A stretch of DNA of 64,000 nt from JAPPHY01 sp034423135. Its GTDB lineage: Bacteria > Chloroflexota > Dehalococcoidia > Lucifugimonadales > UBA2985. A model generated the notes under the pieces. That model was not told where the DNA came from, did not search any database, and saw only the letters and a list, made by a program, of their open reading frames with translations. The DNA lies in the NCBI GenBank assembly GCA_034423135.1, contig DAOUJC010000006.1, forward strand, positions 1-64,000, written 5' to 3'. Below, piece by piece: positions 25,634-34,662 of this stretch. A program made the translations under genes and the position numbers. The first letter of the stretch is position 1, and every line of letters begins with the position of its first letter.

Positions 25634-25663
25634 ATTATATCATTCCGAATTCAGGCGTGACAA
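25634..25663 (-). promoter_or_regulatory. promoter of the GPP34-P450 gene
   Basis: Minus strand TTGTCA (25663-25658), 18-base spacer, perfect TATAAT (25639-25634). The leader would be about 28 bases long. Confidence 0.65.
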
Positions 25664-25769
25664 ATTTCGTAGCCTGCCTGAGCGGATACGACGACTGACG
25701 GAAAGGTGAACCTGGCCGGCGCCTGTACAATGTGCTGTGCGAGAAGGGCTTTCCGGCAGGGGCGGTCGG

Positions 25770-25797
25770 TTGAATGTCTGGGCCGCTGCGGTATACT
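25770..25797 (+). promoter_or_regulatory. promoter of the solute-binding lipoprotein gene
   Basis: TTGAAT (25770-25775), 16-base spacer, TATACT (25792-25797), giving a leader of about 90 bases. Confidence 0.5.
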
Positions 25798-25895
25798 GCT
25801 ACCTGAGGCTATGACATGCGCGTTGTTGGCGTGGCGACCGCCCGGCGTGCAGTCACAGTGAAATCGCTTGGCGGGCTTGCCGAAGTGAGGACAAC

Positions 25896-26651
25896 ATGAC
25901 ATTGCAACATCGATCCACGCTAGCGTTAGGTCTGCTCATCCTGTCGGCTGTGTTGCTGCTGTCACTTGCCTCATGCGCTGAACCCGATCCTGTGGTGATC
26001 GCTGCCAGCGGTGACTACGAGCCCTTCAACTTCGTCAATGAAGCTGGAGAGATAGACGGCCTGGAGCGCGAGCTTGGGGACGAGCTATGCGAGCGCGCCG
26101 ACCTGGAGTGCGAGTGGGTCCAGAATCAATGGGAAGACATGATTCCGGACCTCGTGGCGGAGGAGTTCGATGCGATAATGGCGGGCATGAGCATCACCGC
26201 CGAGCGTGAGGAGACGATCGACTTCTCGGAAGCCTACTACCCGCCGACGCCATCGGTGTACCTGGCGAGGGCCGGCGAGGGAGACGCCGCGATCCAGGGC
26301 ACGCTTGGGGTGACGGCCAACACTATATACTCCGACTACTTCACTGAGCAGGGCATTCAGTTCGTGTCGCTAGAGGGGTCGGTAGACCTGGCTGATGCGA
26401 TTCTTGCCGGCGACATAGACGCCGCTCTTGTGGATCACGGCTACGGTGTGGAGAATCTGGAGGCGCACGAGGGCCGGCTGGACATCGTGGGGCCCACCGT
26501 GACCCTGGACCGGGGGCTCGGCATCGGAGTCCGCAAGGGCAGTGACCTGAAGAGCAAGCTTGACGAAGCCCTGGCGTCGATGAAGGCTGACGGCTCCCTC
26601 AATGCGCTTCTGGTCAAGTGGGTGGGTGAGGGCGCCTCCACGTTTGAGTAG
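25896..26651 (+). CDS. amino-acid-type ABC transporter substrate-binding lipoprotein
   Basis: 251 aa. A signal peptide ends in the lipobox LASC (Cys at about 27). The mature part is a family 3 periplasmic binding protein with ASGDYEPFNFVNEAGEIDGLE, DAIMAGMSITAEREETIDFS and a C-terminal LNALLVKWVGEG. Such proteins catch polar amino acids or related compounds outside the membrane. No permease or ATPase is near, so it either serves a transporter elsewhere or acts as a sensor. Confidence 0.9.
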   Translation: MTLQHRSTLALGLLILSAVLLLSLASCAEPDPVVIAASGDYEPFNFVNEAGEIDGLERELGDELCERADLECEWVQNQWEDMIPDLVAEEFDAIMAGMSITAEREETIDFSEAYYPPTPSVYLARAGEGDAAIQGTLGVTANTIYSDYFTEQGIQFVSLEGSVDLADAILAGDIDAALVDHGYGVENLEAHEGRLDIVGPTVTLDRGLGIGVRKGSDLKSKLDEALASMKADGSLNALLVKWVGEGASTFE

Positions 26652-26702
26652 GCGCTGCTGAGCCGCGCGCACCTCCAACCGTCCAAATTGCGCGAGGCCG
26701 CG

Positions 26703-28457
26703 CTAATCCGCCGCGGCCTGCTCCCCACTCTGGCCGGCCGCCACTCTCACGGACACCACCTCCACGCCGTGGTACTTCTGGTGGCTGACCGAGGTCGACA
26801 GGTGGCGCAGCAGGCGGAATGAAATCTCGCGTTCGTCGGGGATCTCCGCAGCGTCGCCCAGGTAGGCGAGCTTGTCCTCCAGGTTCTCGCCTCCGGCCGC
26901 CGCGATGAACTCCACCTCCGCCTCGCGGCCAAGGCTGCGCGCCGTGGCAACCAGCCGGCGACCGCCCGGCATGTCCTGGTCGTCCGACGACATGCTGCGC
27001 AGCGTCTCCTCACCCACGAGTACCAGCCGCTCGGCCGCCGGTGCGCCCCAACCGGCCCTGAGGGCAAAGTCCCTCAGGAATTCGCTCACGCGCGGCAAGG
27101 TCTCGTCGTCAAGCGGAACACGCAGCCGCTTCCGCCTTGGCCCTGTGAGCTCCAGGAACAGCATCATGATGACGGCCGCAATAGCGCCGGAGGTCATGCC
27201 GTTGCCGAGCAGTATGGCCAGGAAGCCATCGCCAAGGAGGTCGGGGAATATCCAGCCGTTCTGGAATCCCACGCCCAGCCAGAAGCTCAGCCCTGCCACG
27301 GTCGCCTTGCGATGGTCCACGCCGTCCTGGATTATGATTCGCATTCCCTGCACGAAGAGAAGGGCGAGCAGCACTAGGATATATGCGGCCGCCACGGGCG
27401 AGGGTATTGCTATGAGAACGGCTGCGATCTTTGGGAAAAACGCCAGGGCGAAGATGATTGCGCCGATGATTATGCCCACGCGCCTCGCGCCGATGCCCGT
27501 CACCTCAGCCAGGGATATGCTGGTCGAATACGTCGTGTTGGGGAGCGTGCCTGAGAGCCCCGATAGCAGGTTGCCCGTGCCGTCCGCGTTGAGCGCGCCC
27601 TGCACCACCTTGAAGTCGGTTGCCTGCGGCCGCCGCCGCGACACCCGTTGGATGGCGACACCGTCGCCAATCGTCTCGATTGCTCCGACCAGCGTGACCA
27701 CCGCAAAGGCTGGCAGGAGCGCCCAGAAGGCCGCGTCCGGGGTCAGATCGAATCCGGGCCAGTCGGCTATAGGCACGCCGAACCACGCAGCGTCTCGCAC
27801 CGTACTTGTGTCGTAGAGGCCGAAGGGCGCGCCAACCGCGCACCCGGCAGCGACACCCAGGACGGGTGACCACAGGCGCAGGGACGGCGGGCCGCGAAGA
27901 ATCAGTCCTGCGACCACCGCGAGCGTGGCCCCGGCAGCCAGCGGAGCGGCCGCCTTATCCGTGCCCTCGGGCACCTGCGTCAACGAATCGAATATGACCG
28001 GTGTAACGGTGGCGGCGATGAGCATGATTACTACGCCGGCGACTGTGGGCGTGAAGATGCGCCGGAGCAGGGAGAGTCGCGCCGCCAGGAGGAACTGGAA
28101 CAGCGATGAGATGACCACAAGAGTCGCCAGCTTTGCCGGACCGGCCAGCTGCAGCGCGGCCACGCTGACCGCGATGAATGCGCCTGACGTGCCCATGATG
28201 AGTACGTGTCCCGATCCGAATCGGCCAACGCGCGCCGCCTGCAGCGCGGTGGTGAGACCGCAGACCATCATTGCAGCGAACACGCCCCATACCATGTAGC
28301 TCTCAGGCGCGCCGGCAATCCGCACCACTATGACGACGGTGAGGACCACGGGCGCGACTATGAGCGCCGCTGCCTGAGCCCCTGCGCCCAGTGCTACCAG
28401 CGGCGGCGGAACTTCGTCCGGCTCATAGCGGACGTGCTCATTCACCACGCTTGCCAT
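26703..28457 (-). CDS. NCS2-family nucleobase permease with C-terminal ATPase-like domain
   Basis: 584 aa. Residues 1-425 carry about 12-14 membrane segments and NCS2 features of xanthine/uracil permeases: an IGDGVAIQRV segment (near 280) and LSGLSGTLPNTTYSTS (near 315), the family's QNxG-like loop. After about 425 comes a soluble domain of about 150 residues that resembles the GHKL fold of RsbW-type kinases (FALRAGWGAPAAERLVLVGEE and GGRRLVATARSLGREAEVEF). The tail ends in Gln/Glu/Ala-rich residues. It has a GGGGAG ribosome site. The role of the tail is unknown. Confidence 0.85.
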   Translation of the reverse strand: MASVVNEHVRYEPDEVPPPLVALGAGAQAAALIVAPVVLTVVIVVRIAGAPESYMVWGVFAAMMVCGLTTALQAARVGRFGSGHVLIMGTSGAFIAVSVAALQLAGPAKLATLVVISSLFQFLLAARLSLLRRIFTPTVAGVVIMLIAATVTPVIFDSLTQVPEGTDKAAAPLAAGATLAVVAGLILRGPPSLRLWSPVLGVAAGCAVGAPFGLYDTSTVRDAAWFGVPIADWPGFDLTPDAAFWALLPAFAVVTLVGAIETIGDGVAIQRVSRRRPQATDFKVVQGALNADGTGNLLSGLSGTLPNTTYSTSISLAEVTGIGARRVGIIIGAIIFALAFFPKIAAVLIAIPSPVAAAYILVLLALLFVQGMRIIIQDGVDHRKATVAGLSFWLGVGFQNGWIFPDLLGDGFLAILLGNGMTSGAIAAVIMMLFLELTGPRRKRLRVPLDDETLPRVSEFLRDFALRAGWGAPAAERLVLVGEETLRSMSSDDQDMPGGRRLVATARSLGREAEVEFIAAAGGENLEDKLAYLGDAAEIPDEREISFRLLRHLSTSVSHQKYHGVEVVSVRVAAGQSGEQAAAD

Positions 28458-28541
28458 ATTCTCCCCTCTCCCATGCTAGCCGCCTCCGAGGCTGACACTC
28501 TCGGCGGTGTTTCGCGGCTGCCCACAGATTCCAGTAGCCGC

Positions 28542-29378
28542 CTAGGCCTGCGTCACCGCCACACCGATTGCCCCGGGCCCCAGGTGTGTGCCAAGTACCG
28601 GACCAAACCGGGACTCCACGACGTTCGCCGGGTCCACCAGGTCGGCCAGCGTGTCGCGCAGCGCGTGTGCGTCTTCCGGGCCGGTTGTGTAGCTGACGTG
28701 AAGCCGGCTCACCGGCGTCAGGTCGCGGACAAGACTCCGAAGCCTGTCGACCGCCTTCCTCTTCGTCCGGGCGCGCTCCACGGGATGGACTGCTCCGTCG
28801 CGGACGCTCAGAATGGGCTTGAGCTGGAGCGCGCCGCCCATGAAGGCCTGCGCCTTCCCGATGCGTCCGCCTTTGGCGAGGTACTTGAGCGTATCGACCA
28901 TGACGTAGCCGGTCTGCCGCTTCACTCGCTCTTCCGCCTCGCTTGCCACCTCGCGGTGATCGCCGGACTGCCGAGCCAGCCCGGCGGCCTCCAGGGCCAG
29001 CAATCCAAGCGCGCCGCCCGCAAGATACGAGTCCACTACTGTGATGCGGGAAGGGTCCTTCGCCATCTCCCTGGCCTGGGTCGCCGAGTTGTGAGTCCCG
29101 CTCAGGAGGGAGCTGACGTTGACGGAGACCACGTCGTGCCCCTCGTCCAGCAGTCTATCGTATACCTCGGCGAAGTCTGCGGCGGACGGCTGGGAGGTGG
29201 TGGGCAGGTCCGGCAGCGCCTGCAGGAGCTCGTAGAACCGGTCTGCGCCGAGGTCAACGCCGTCGCGGTACGTCTCTCCTCCCGCGTTCACGTAGAGTGG
29301 CACCACGGTAACGTCATTGGCGAGGGCTACGTCAGGGGGAAGGTCCGAGCAGCTGTCGGTCACGATTCGTACGGACAT
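28542..29378 (-). CDS. DegV-family fatty-acid-binding protein
   Basis: 278 aa with the DegV signature at the start (VRIVTDSCSDLPPDVA), the N-terminal Rossmann-like half and the C-terminal lipid pocket (VDTLKYLAKGGRIGKAQAFMGGALQLKPIL). Members bind a fatty acid and act as FakB subunits of fatty-acid kinase in Gram-positives. No FakA is seen here. GAGGAGG lies seven bases before the ATG. Confidence 0.93.
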   Translation of the reverse strand: MSVRIVTDSCSDLPPDVALANDVTVVPLYVNAGGETYRDGVDLGADRFYELLQALPDLPTTSQPSAADFAEVYDRLLDEGHDVVSVNVSSLLSGTHNSATQAREMAKDPSRITVVDSYLAGGALGLLALEAAGLARQSGDHREVASEAEERVKRQTGYVMVDTLKYLAKGGRIGKAQAFMGGALQLKPILSVRDGAVHPVERARTKRKAVDRLRSLVRDLTPVSRLHVSYTTGPEDAHALRDTLADLVDPANVVESRFGPVLGTHLGPGAIGVAVTQA

Positions 29379-29423
29379 TGAGACCTCCTCTGTTTTGGAA
29401 TGCGCGGCGTGAAGGTCAATGGC

Positions 29424-29451
29424 ATTCTACCGCAATATCAGGCGTTGGCAA
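29424..29451 (-). promoter_or_regulatory. promoter of the DegV gene
   Basis: Minus strand TTGCCA (29451-29446), 16-base spacer, TAGAAT (29429-29424). The leader of about 40 bases carries GAGGAGG. Confidence 0.55.
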
Positions 29452-29672
29452 GGCTTTGTTCCTGGCGCGGGCGCATCCAGTCCGGCGTGGCGGTCAGGCG
29501 GTTACTACCGCCCTTGACTCCAAGAATCGTCATGGTAAAGAATGCGAATGGATGCTGGCCAACCGGATGGGTCATGCTCAGTTCTTGCTCTCATCCGTTC
29601 GGCGAACTGCACTCCGGCCAAAGCAGTCCAGCGTGGCCTGCACGAGGAAACCAGAGGAGGCACTACCGGCCC

Positions 29673-30206
29673 ATGACATCACCCACTCACAACAAACGCC
29701 CCATACCCAACAGCTACTGGGTGGTGCCCGGGAGGTTTGTGGCCGGAGAGTATCCTGGTCGCCGCTGGTATCGGGGCGCCGGGGACAGACTGAGCAGGCT
29801 GCTGTCGGCCGGCGTGAATCGCTTCGTCGATCTGACGGAGGAGGGGGAGCTGAAACCGTATCTCGAGATGGCGCAGCAGGAAGCCGAGAGATTGTCGCGG
29901 TCGTTCGATTGGGAGCGTCACCCGGTGGTCGACATGTCCATTCCCGACCGATCTCGGATGGTCGAGATTCTGGACGCGATCGACTCCGCGATGGAGCGGG
30001 GTGAGACTGTCTACATTCACTGCAAGGGAGGAATCGGGCGCACCGGTACCGTGGTCGGATGCTGGCTGCGGCGGCAGGGATACTCGGGCGAAGAGGCGCT
30101 CTCGCAGATTGCGACGTGGTGGAAGGGCGTGGCTAAACGCCACTACAAGCGGCGGTCGCCGGAAACGTCCGAGCAGCGCCGGTACATTATGGAGTGGAGC
30201 GAGTAG
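29673..30206 (+). CDS. dual-specificity/tyrosine phosphatase-like protein
   Basis: 177 aa from ATG 29673; GAGGAGG lies 12 bases upstream, while the long upstream frame has no coding character. The P-loop HCKGGIGRTG places the nucleophile at C117 and Arg at R123. The general acid is probably in the VVDMSIPDRS loop near residue 88-94. The next gene, an ADP-ribosylglycohydrolase, starts 20 bases later, so the two probably form one operon acting on phosphate and ADP-ribose marks or ligands. Confidence 0.88.
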   Translation: MTSPTHNKRPIPNSYWVVPGRFVAGEYPGRRWYRGAGDRLSRLLSAGVNRFVDLTEEGELKPYLEMAQQEAERLSRSFDWERHPVVDMSIPDRSRMVEILDAIDSAMERGETVYIHCKGGIGRTGTVVGCWLRRQGYSGEEALSQIATWWKGVAKRHYKRRSPETSEQRRYIMEWSE

Positions 30207-30226
30207 CGGCAGGTACGGGGACTGCA

Positions 30227-31168
30227 ATGGGCGAGCCAACGACAAGAGACCGATTTCGAGGCTGCCTTCTCGGCCTCGCGGTGTGTGACGCCCTCGGCAC
30301 AACGCTGGAGTTTGAGTCGCCCGGCACATTCGAGCCTATCGCCGACATGGTCGGCGGCGGCCAGTTCGGCCTGAGGCCCGGCCAGTGGACCGACGACACG
30401 TCGATGGCGCTCTGCCTGGCGGCCAGCCTGCTGGAGTGCAGCGGCTTCGACGCACGGGACCAGATGCAGCGCTACGTGCGATGGTGGCGAGAGGGCTACA
30501 TGTCCTCGACGGGTCACACATTCGACATCGGCAATACGGTCAGCGCGGCGCTCGCGCGGTTTGAGGCAACCGGCGAGTCCTATTCCGGTCTGCCGGATCG
30601 CGGGACCGCCGGCAACGGCTCGCTCATGCGCCTTGCGCCCGTGCCGATGCTCTACGCCGCTGACGCCGCGCTGGCCATCGAACGCGCGGCGCTAAGCTCT
30701 AGGACTACACACGGCGCTCCCCAGGCGGTCGATGCCTGCCGCTACTACGGCGGCTTGCTGGTCGGCGCGCTGAACGGGGTCGACAAGCAGTCGCTGCTTG
30801 CGCCGGGCTACTGCCCCGTCGATGGGCTTTGGGAGCGCAGCCCGCTTGACTATGAGATTTCAGAGGTTGCGTCCGGCTCATTCGCACGGCGGGAGCCGCC
30901 GGAGATTGCGGGGGCCGGGTACGTCGTCAAGACGCTGGAGGCGGCGCTCTGGGCGTTCAACAAGTCGCAGGATTTTCGCGAGGGCGCGCTGCTGGCCGTC
31001 AACCTGGGCGACGATGCCGACACGACCGGCGCGGTCTACGGGCAGATTGCCGGCGCGCACTACGGCTCAGAAGCAATTCCGCCGGAGTGGCGCTCAAAGC
31101 TGGCAATGGTGGACACGATAACGGCGATGGCGGACGCGCTCTACGAAGCGTCCGGGATGGCCAACTGA
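30227..31168 (+). CDS. ADP-ribosylglycohydrolase (DraG/ARH) family protein
   Basis: 313 aa from ATG 30227, with GGGGA just before it. The Mg-binding motifs of the family are present: WTDDTSMAL near residue 46 and NLGDDADTTGAVYGQIAGA near 265. The Gly-Asn-Gly-Ser-Leu-Met segment (GTAGNGSLMRLAP) near 127 is also typical. Such enzymes remove ADP-ribose from proteins or split ADP-ribose derivatives. It is paired with the phosphatase-like gene. The target is unknown. Confidence 0.92.
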   Translation: MGEPTTRDRFRGCLLGLAVCDALGTTLEFESPGTFEPIADMVGGGQFGLRPGQWTDDTSMALCLAASLLECSGFDARDQMQRYVRWWREGYMSSTGHTFDIGNTVSAALARFEATGESYSGLPDRGTAGNGSLMRLAPVPMLYAADAALAIERAALSSRTTHGAPQAVDACRYYGGLLVGALNGVDKQSLLAPGYCPVDGLWERSPLDYEISEVASGSFARREPPEIAGAGYVVKTLEAALWAFNKSQDFREGALLAVNLGDDADTTGAVYGQIAGAHYGSEAIPPEWRSKLAMVDTITAMADALYEASGMAN

Positions 31169-31225
31169 TGCGCCGGACGACGGCCAACCCAACCGGTCGC
31201 ACGTAGGGCCAACGGGAGGAGTGAA

Positions 31226-31702
31226 ATGAGCACCAGCTCGCCAAAGAGACCTAGGAAGGCAGCCTACAGGCCGCAAGCCGGAGACGCGGGCGACAAACAG
31301 CCGGTGCTCCTTTCGGGCGGCAACCCGCAGATCGCCAAGGCGGACGGCGACGCGCCCGTGCAGGCATACATCGCAGCGATGCCCGGCTGGAAGAGCGAGC
31401 TGGGCCGCCGCCTGGACGCCCTCATCGTGCAAACCCTGCCTGAGGTGCGCAAGGCCGTGCGGTGGAACTCGCCCTGGTACGGCGTCGAAGGCCAGGGCTG
31501 GTTTCTCAGCTACCACTGCTTCGACAGGTACATCAAGGTGTGCTTCCTCTACGGTAAGTCGCTGACTCCCATGCCTCCCGTAGACTCCAGAGACAAGGAT
31601 GCGCGCTACTACCACGTCTACGAGGACGGCCACATAGACGAGGAGCTCTTTGCGAGCTGGGTGCGACAGGCGGCCGCCATTCCAGGTTGGCATGGGTTTT
31701 AG
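31226..31702 (+). CDS. DUF1801 (YdhG-like) domain protein
   Basis: 158 aa. The first 40 residues are Lys/Arg/Pro-rich and probably disordered. The DUF1801 fold follows: VQAYIAAMPGWKSELGRRLDALI, then KAVRWNSPWYGV and a terminal helix. Similar proteins are iron-chaperone-like (frataxin fold), but function is not established. It is 57 bases downstream of the ADP-ribosylglycohydrolase gene, with AACGGGAGGAG before the ATG. Confidence 0.85.
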   Translation: MSTSSPKRPRKAAYRPQAGDAGDKQPVLLSGGNPQIAKADGDAPVQAYIAAMPGWKSELGRRLDALIVQTLPEVRKAVRWNSPWYGVEGQGWFLSYHCFDRYIKVCFLYGKSLTPMPPVDSRDKDARYYHVYEDGHIDEELFASWVRQAAAIPGWHGF

Positions 31703-31877
31703 GAGTCAACCAGGCATCCTTCGGCTCTCTTGAGGGCGACAGGCTCGCCGACGCCTGTGCCCGCGGAGCCGACTGCCACGCCAAGTCAAGGTTAGTCTGC
31801 TGACGCCGAGCATAGCACGCAACCGATTCAGTCCGCCGCGCGCTGGGTCAGTCCCAAGGACCCGCGCGCGTTATTGC

Positions 31878-31906
31878 TTGACACGCCTGCACTCTCGCTT
31901 TAGACT
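31878..31906 (+). promoter_or_regulatory. promoter of the liv operon
   Basis: TTGACA (31878-31883), 17-base spacer, TAGACT (31901-31906). The leader would be about 50 bases. Confidence 0.6.
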
Positions 31907-31962
31907 TCAAGATTAGGTAACGGGCCACGTTGATCCGTAAAATCCGCTTTCGTGGGGTAGAA

Positions 31963-33225
31963 ATGTTGCGAAACGCGTTGAATCCCAAGCTGCTAATTCC
32001 CGTACTGCTCGGCGTCGTCATGGTGGCGGCACTGGCGTGCCAGGAGGACCCTACTCCTACGCCCACGAGTCCCCCTCAAGCGACGGCCACGACCGCGCCC
32101 ACGGAAGCTCCCGATCCCACGGCCACACCCATTCCGGAACCATTCAGGATTGGGGTTATGGAGTCGGTGACTGGGCCGGGCGAGTCGTACGGAACCGTCA
32201 TGGTGCAGGCAAAGCAGATGGCCGCTGACGAGATCAACGCCGCCGGCGGCGTCGACGGCCGCCCGCTTCACCTCATCATCGAGGACTCCAAGTGCGGCGC
32301 GGCAGACGCCATCACCGCATACAACAAGCTCACGGACGTTGACGGCGTGAAGATCATCCTTGGCACGTCCTGCAGCGGCGCCATGCTCGGCGCAGCCCCG
32401 CTGGCCGAGGATGACGGCGTGGTGATGCTCTCCGCCTCCGCAACCAACCCCGACATCGCCGAGGCGGGCGACTACATCTTCCGCACCGCCATCAACGACA
32501 ACAAGCTGGGCGTGGACACCGGCAACACCATGTGGTCGGACGGCGCACGCAGCATAGCCACCATCAACGAGCTGACCGACTACGCCGAGGGAGTCCGCAG
32601 GATGACTACCGAGCGATTCGAGGCGCTTGGCGGCACGGTCACCATAGCCGAGTCGTACGCCTCGGACGCGACGGACTTTCGGAGCCAGCTTACCAAGCTG
32701 ACGGAGTCCAACCCGGACGCCATCCACGTTGCTGCGCAGTCGGAGTTCACCGGCGGCACCATCGTCAAGCAGCTTAGAGAGCTGGGCTACGACGGCCCCA
32801 TCTACGGCGAGAGCGTGGTGGCAGGTACGCAGGCCCTGGAGATCGCAGGGGCCGCCGCGGACGGCCTGAAGGCCATCATCCCCAGCCCGGACCTTGACAC
32901 CGAGCGTGGGAAGGAGTTCCTCACCAACTTCCGGGCGCGCTACGGCTTCATCACCCTGCCGTGGTTCCTGGGCTCCGCCTATGACGACGTGTTCATCGCT
33001 GCGGAGTGCCTCAGTGTGACCGGGGACGACCAGGACGCGGACGGCTTCCGCGACTGCCTCTACGACTTGACGTACAGCGGTGCCATCGGCGACGACTTCT
33101 CCTTCGACGACAAGGGCGAGGTCGTGGGCCTCGCAAACGTGGTGGTGCAGGTGCTGCCCGTGGCCCAGAGGAACCTGGACAATCAGGGCTACGAGATTCT
33201 GGGAGCCGCGCCAAGTGTTGAGTAA
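31963..33225 (+). CDS. livK: branched-chain amino-acid-type ABC substrate-binding lipoprotein
   Basis: 420 aa from ATG 31963, with GGGGTAG before it. The signal peptide ends with VAALAC (lipobox), followed by a Pro/Thr-rich linker of about 35 residues that lifts the domain from the membrane. The receptor-ligand-binding fold starts FRIGVMESVTGPGESYG and contains GGVDGRPLHLIIEDSKC and ILGTSCSGAML, as in LivJ/LivK or amide/urea binders. It is the first gene of a five-gene cassette. The exact ligand cannot be told. Confidence 0.92.
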   Translation: MLRNALNPKLLIPVLLGVVMVAALACQEDPTPTPTSPPQATATTAPTEAPDPTATPIPEPFRIGVMESVTGPGESYGTVMVQAKQMAADEINAAGGVDGRPLHLIIEDSKCGAADAITAYNKLTDVDGVKIILGTSCSGAMLGAAPLAEDDGVVMLSASATNPDIAEAGDYIFRTAINDNKLGVDTGNTMWSDGARSIATINELTDYAEGVRRMTTERFEALGGTVTIAESYASDATDFRSQLTKLTESNPDAIHVAAQSEFTGGTIVKQLRELGYDGPIYGESVVAGTQALEIAGAAADGLKAIIPSPDLDTERGKEFLTNFRARYGFITLPWFLGSAYDDVFIAAECLSVTGDDQDADGFRDCLYDLTYSGAIGDDFSFDDKGEVVGLANVVVQVLPVAQRNLDNQGYEILGAAPSVE

Positions 33226-33278
33226 CCCCGGCCACTTCACGGATTCGGGAACGGGAGTCCGGCCGGCCGGAGAGTGAG

Positions 33279-34658
33279 GTGCGCCAGGTGCGCCTGGGGA
33301 GCGGCCGGACGCTATGGTCCGGCGACCGGCGGGGCAGGCTTCTGGCAGCGGCGCTGGTAGCCGCGGTTTTCCTCTACGTCGGCTGGAAGATAGGCGAGTC
33401 TCCAAGCCAGGCGCTGCAATTCGGCTTCAACGGCCTCTCGGTCGGCGCGGTGTACGCCCTGCTGGCAATGGGGTTCACCATTGTCTACAGCACCGTCTGG
33501 TTCTTCGATCTGTACTACGGCGCGGCAGCGGCCATCGGCGCATACGGCGTCTTCTACCTCCGCTCCAAGGACGCCCTGAGCGGCCTGCACGCCGTGCACA
33601 ACGCCTACGTCAACGTGCTGTTTGCCTCCATTGTCGCGGGCGTAGTGGCCTGGATCCTCTACGAGACGCTCTATCACCGGCTGAACCGCCGCTACAACAG
33701 GGATGTGCTGCTGGCCGCGGGCGGGATACTGTCTGCTGCCGCGGGTGGCTACACCCTGGCAGTCCTGCACTACGCGGAACACCTGAACGTGACCATGAGC
33801 CCGGCCGTTGGATTCGCGGCGGCCGCTGCGACCGGCTGGCTCGTGTACAAGGGCCTTGGGAGGCTGTCCGCGGGCGCGGGCAGAAGGCTCGTCATTGGAG
33901 CAGCCGCGATTGTGGCCCTGCCGGTAGGGGTGTTCACCGCGCTCTACCTGGCAGGTGAGCCCGGCAGCCGGTTGTACCTCAGCTGGGTGCTGTCTTGCCT
34001 GCTGGCGGGGACGGTCGGCCTGGCTCTCTACCGGGGGCTGTACGCTCAGATGAGAGCGCGGGCCAGGTCACCGCTTGTGATGCTGGTGGCCACGCTTGGC
34101 ATACTGCTGGCCATATCCGCCGCCATAGTCCTGGTGTTCGACAGCGCGCCGCGGCCGCTTCCGGCAGTGTTTGGCAGCCAGCCGCAGGAGATCTTGGGAG
34201 GCAACATCAAGGGGTTCAACCTCTTCACCGTTGGCGTGGCGATAGTCGGATTCCTGGGGCTGCTGTACCTGTTGAACCGCACGTCGCTAGGCAGGTCTAT
34301 ACGCGCCATCGGTGACGATGAGGAGGTCTCCAAGGTGGTGGGCATCAACACCACGGTGGTGATCTCCATCGTGTTCTTCATTGGGGCTGTCTACGCGGCG
34401 ATGGCCGGAGTGCTGAGCGGGCACGACACAGCGATTCAGCCAAGGATGGGGTTGCTGCTGCTGCTCAAGGGTTGGATCGCGTCCGTGGTTGGCGGCATCG
34501 GGAACCTGTACGGCGCGGCGCTCGGCGGGCTTGCGCTCGGCATGGTGGAGCAGTTTGGAATATGGGACCTGGCCGGCGAGTGGCGGGACGTCATCTCCTT
34601 CGTGATGCTCATCCTGTTCCTGTCGTTCTGGCCGAGGGGCCTGCTGCCCCGGAGGTAG
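33279..34658 (+). CDS. livH: LivH-type ABC permease with an internal insertion
   Basis: 459 aa, against about 290 for normal LivH. The N-terminal core (GFNGLSVGAVYALLAMGFTIVYS) and C-terminal core (IRAIGDDEEVSKVVGINTTVV, GWIASVVGGIGNLYGAALGG) are regular. Between them, about residues 130-260 carry extra hydrophobic segments. The joint sequence ILYETLYHRLNRRYNR seems to recur as LALYRGLYAQMRARAR, which suggests internal duplication of a membrane hairpin. It starts at GTG 33279. Confidence 0.9.
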   Translation: MRQVRLGSGRTLWSGDRRGRLLAAALVAAVFLYVGWKIGESPSQALQFGFNGLSVGAVYALLAMGFTIVYSTVWFFDLYYGAAAAIGAYGVFYLRSKDALSGLHAVHNAYVNVLFASIVAGVVAWILYETLYHRLNRRYNRDVLLAAGGILSAAAGGYTLAVLHYAEHLNVTMSPAVGFAAAAATGWLVYKGLGRLSAGAGRRLVIGAAAIVALPVGVFTALYLAGEPGSRLYLSWVLSCLLAGTVGLALYRGLYAQMRARARSPLVMLVATLGILLAISAAIVLVFDSAPRPLPAVFGSQPQEILGGNIKGFNLFTVGVAIVGFLGLLYLLNRTSLGRSIRAIGDDEEVSKVVGINTTVVISIVFFIGAVYAAMAGVLSGHDTAIQPRMGLLLLLKGWIASVVGGIGNLYGAALGGLALGMVEQFGIWDLAGEWRDVISFVMLILFLSFWPRGLLPRR

Positions 34659-34662
34659 TGCA

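Noticed and set aside
31993..33405. 470-codon minus-strand open frame over livK
   Set aside because: Low-quality composition and antisense to a clear lipoprotein gene.
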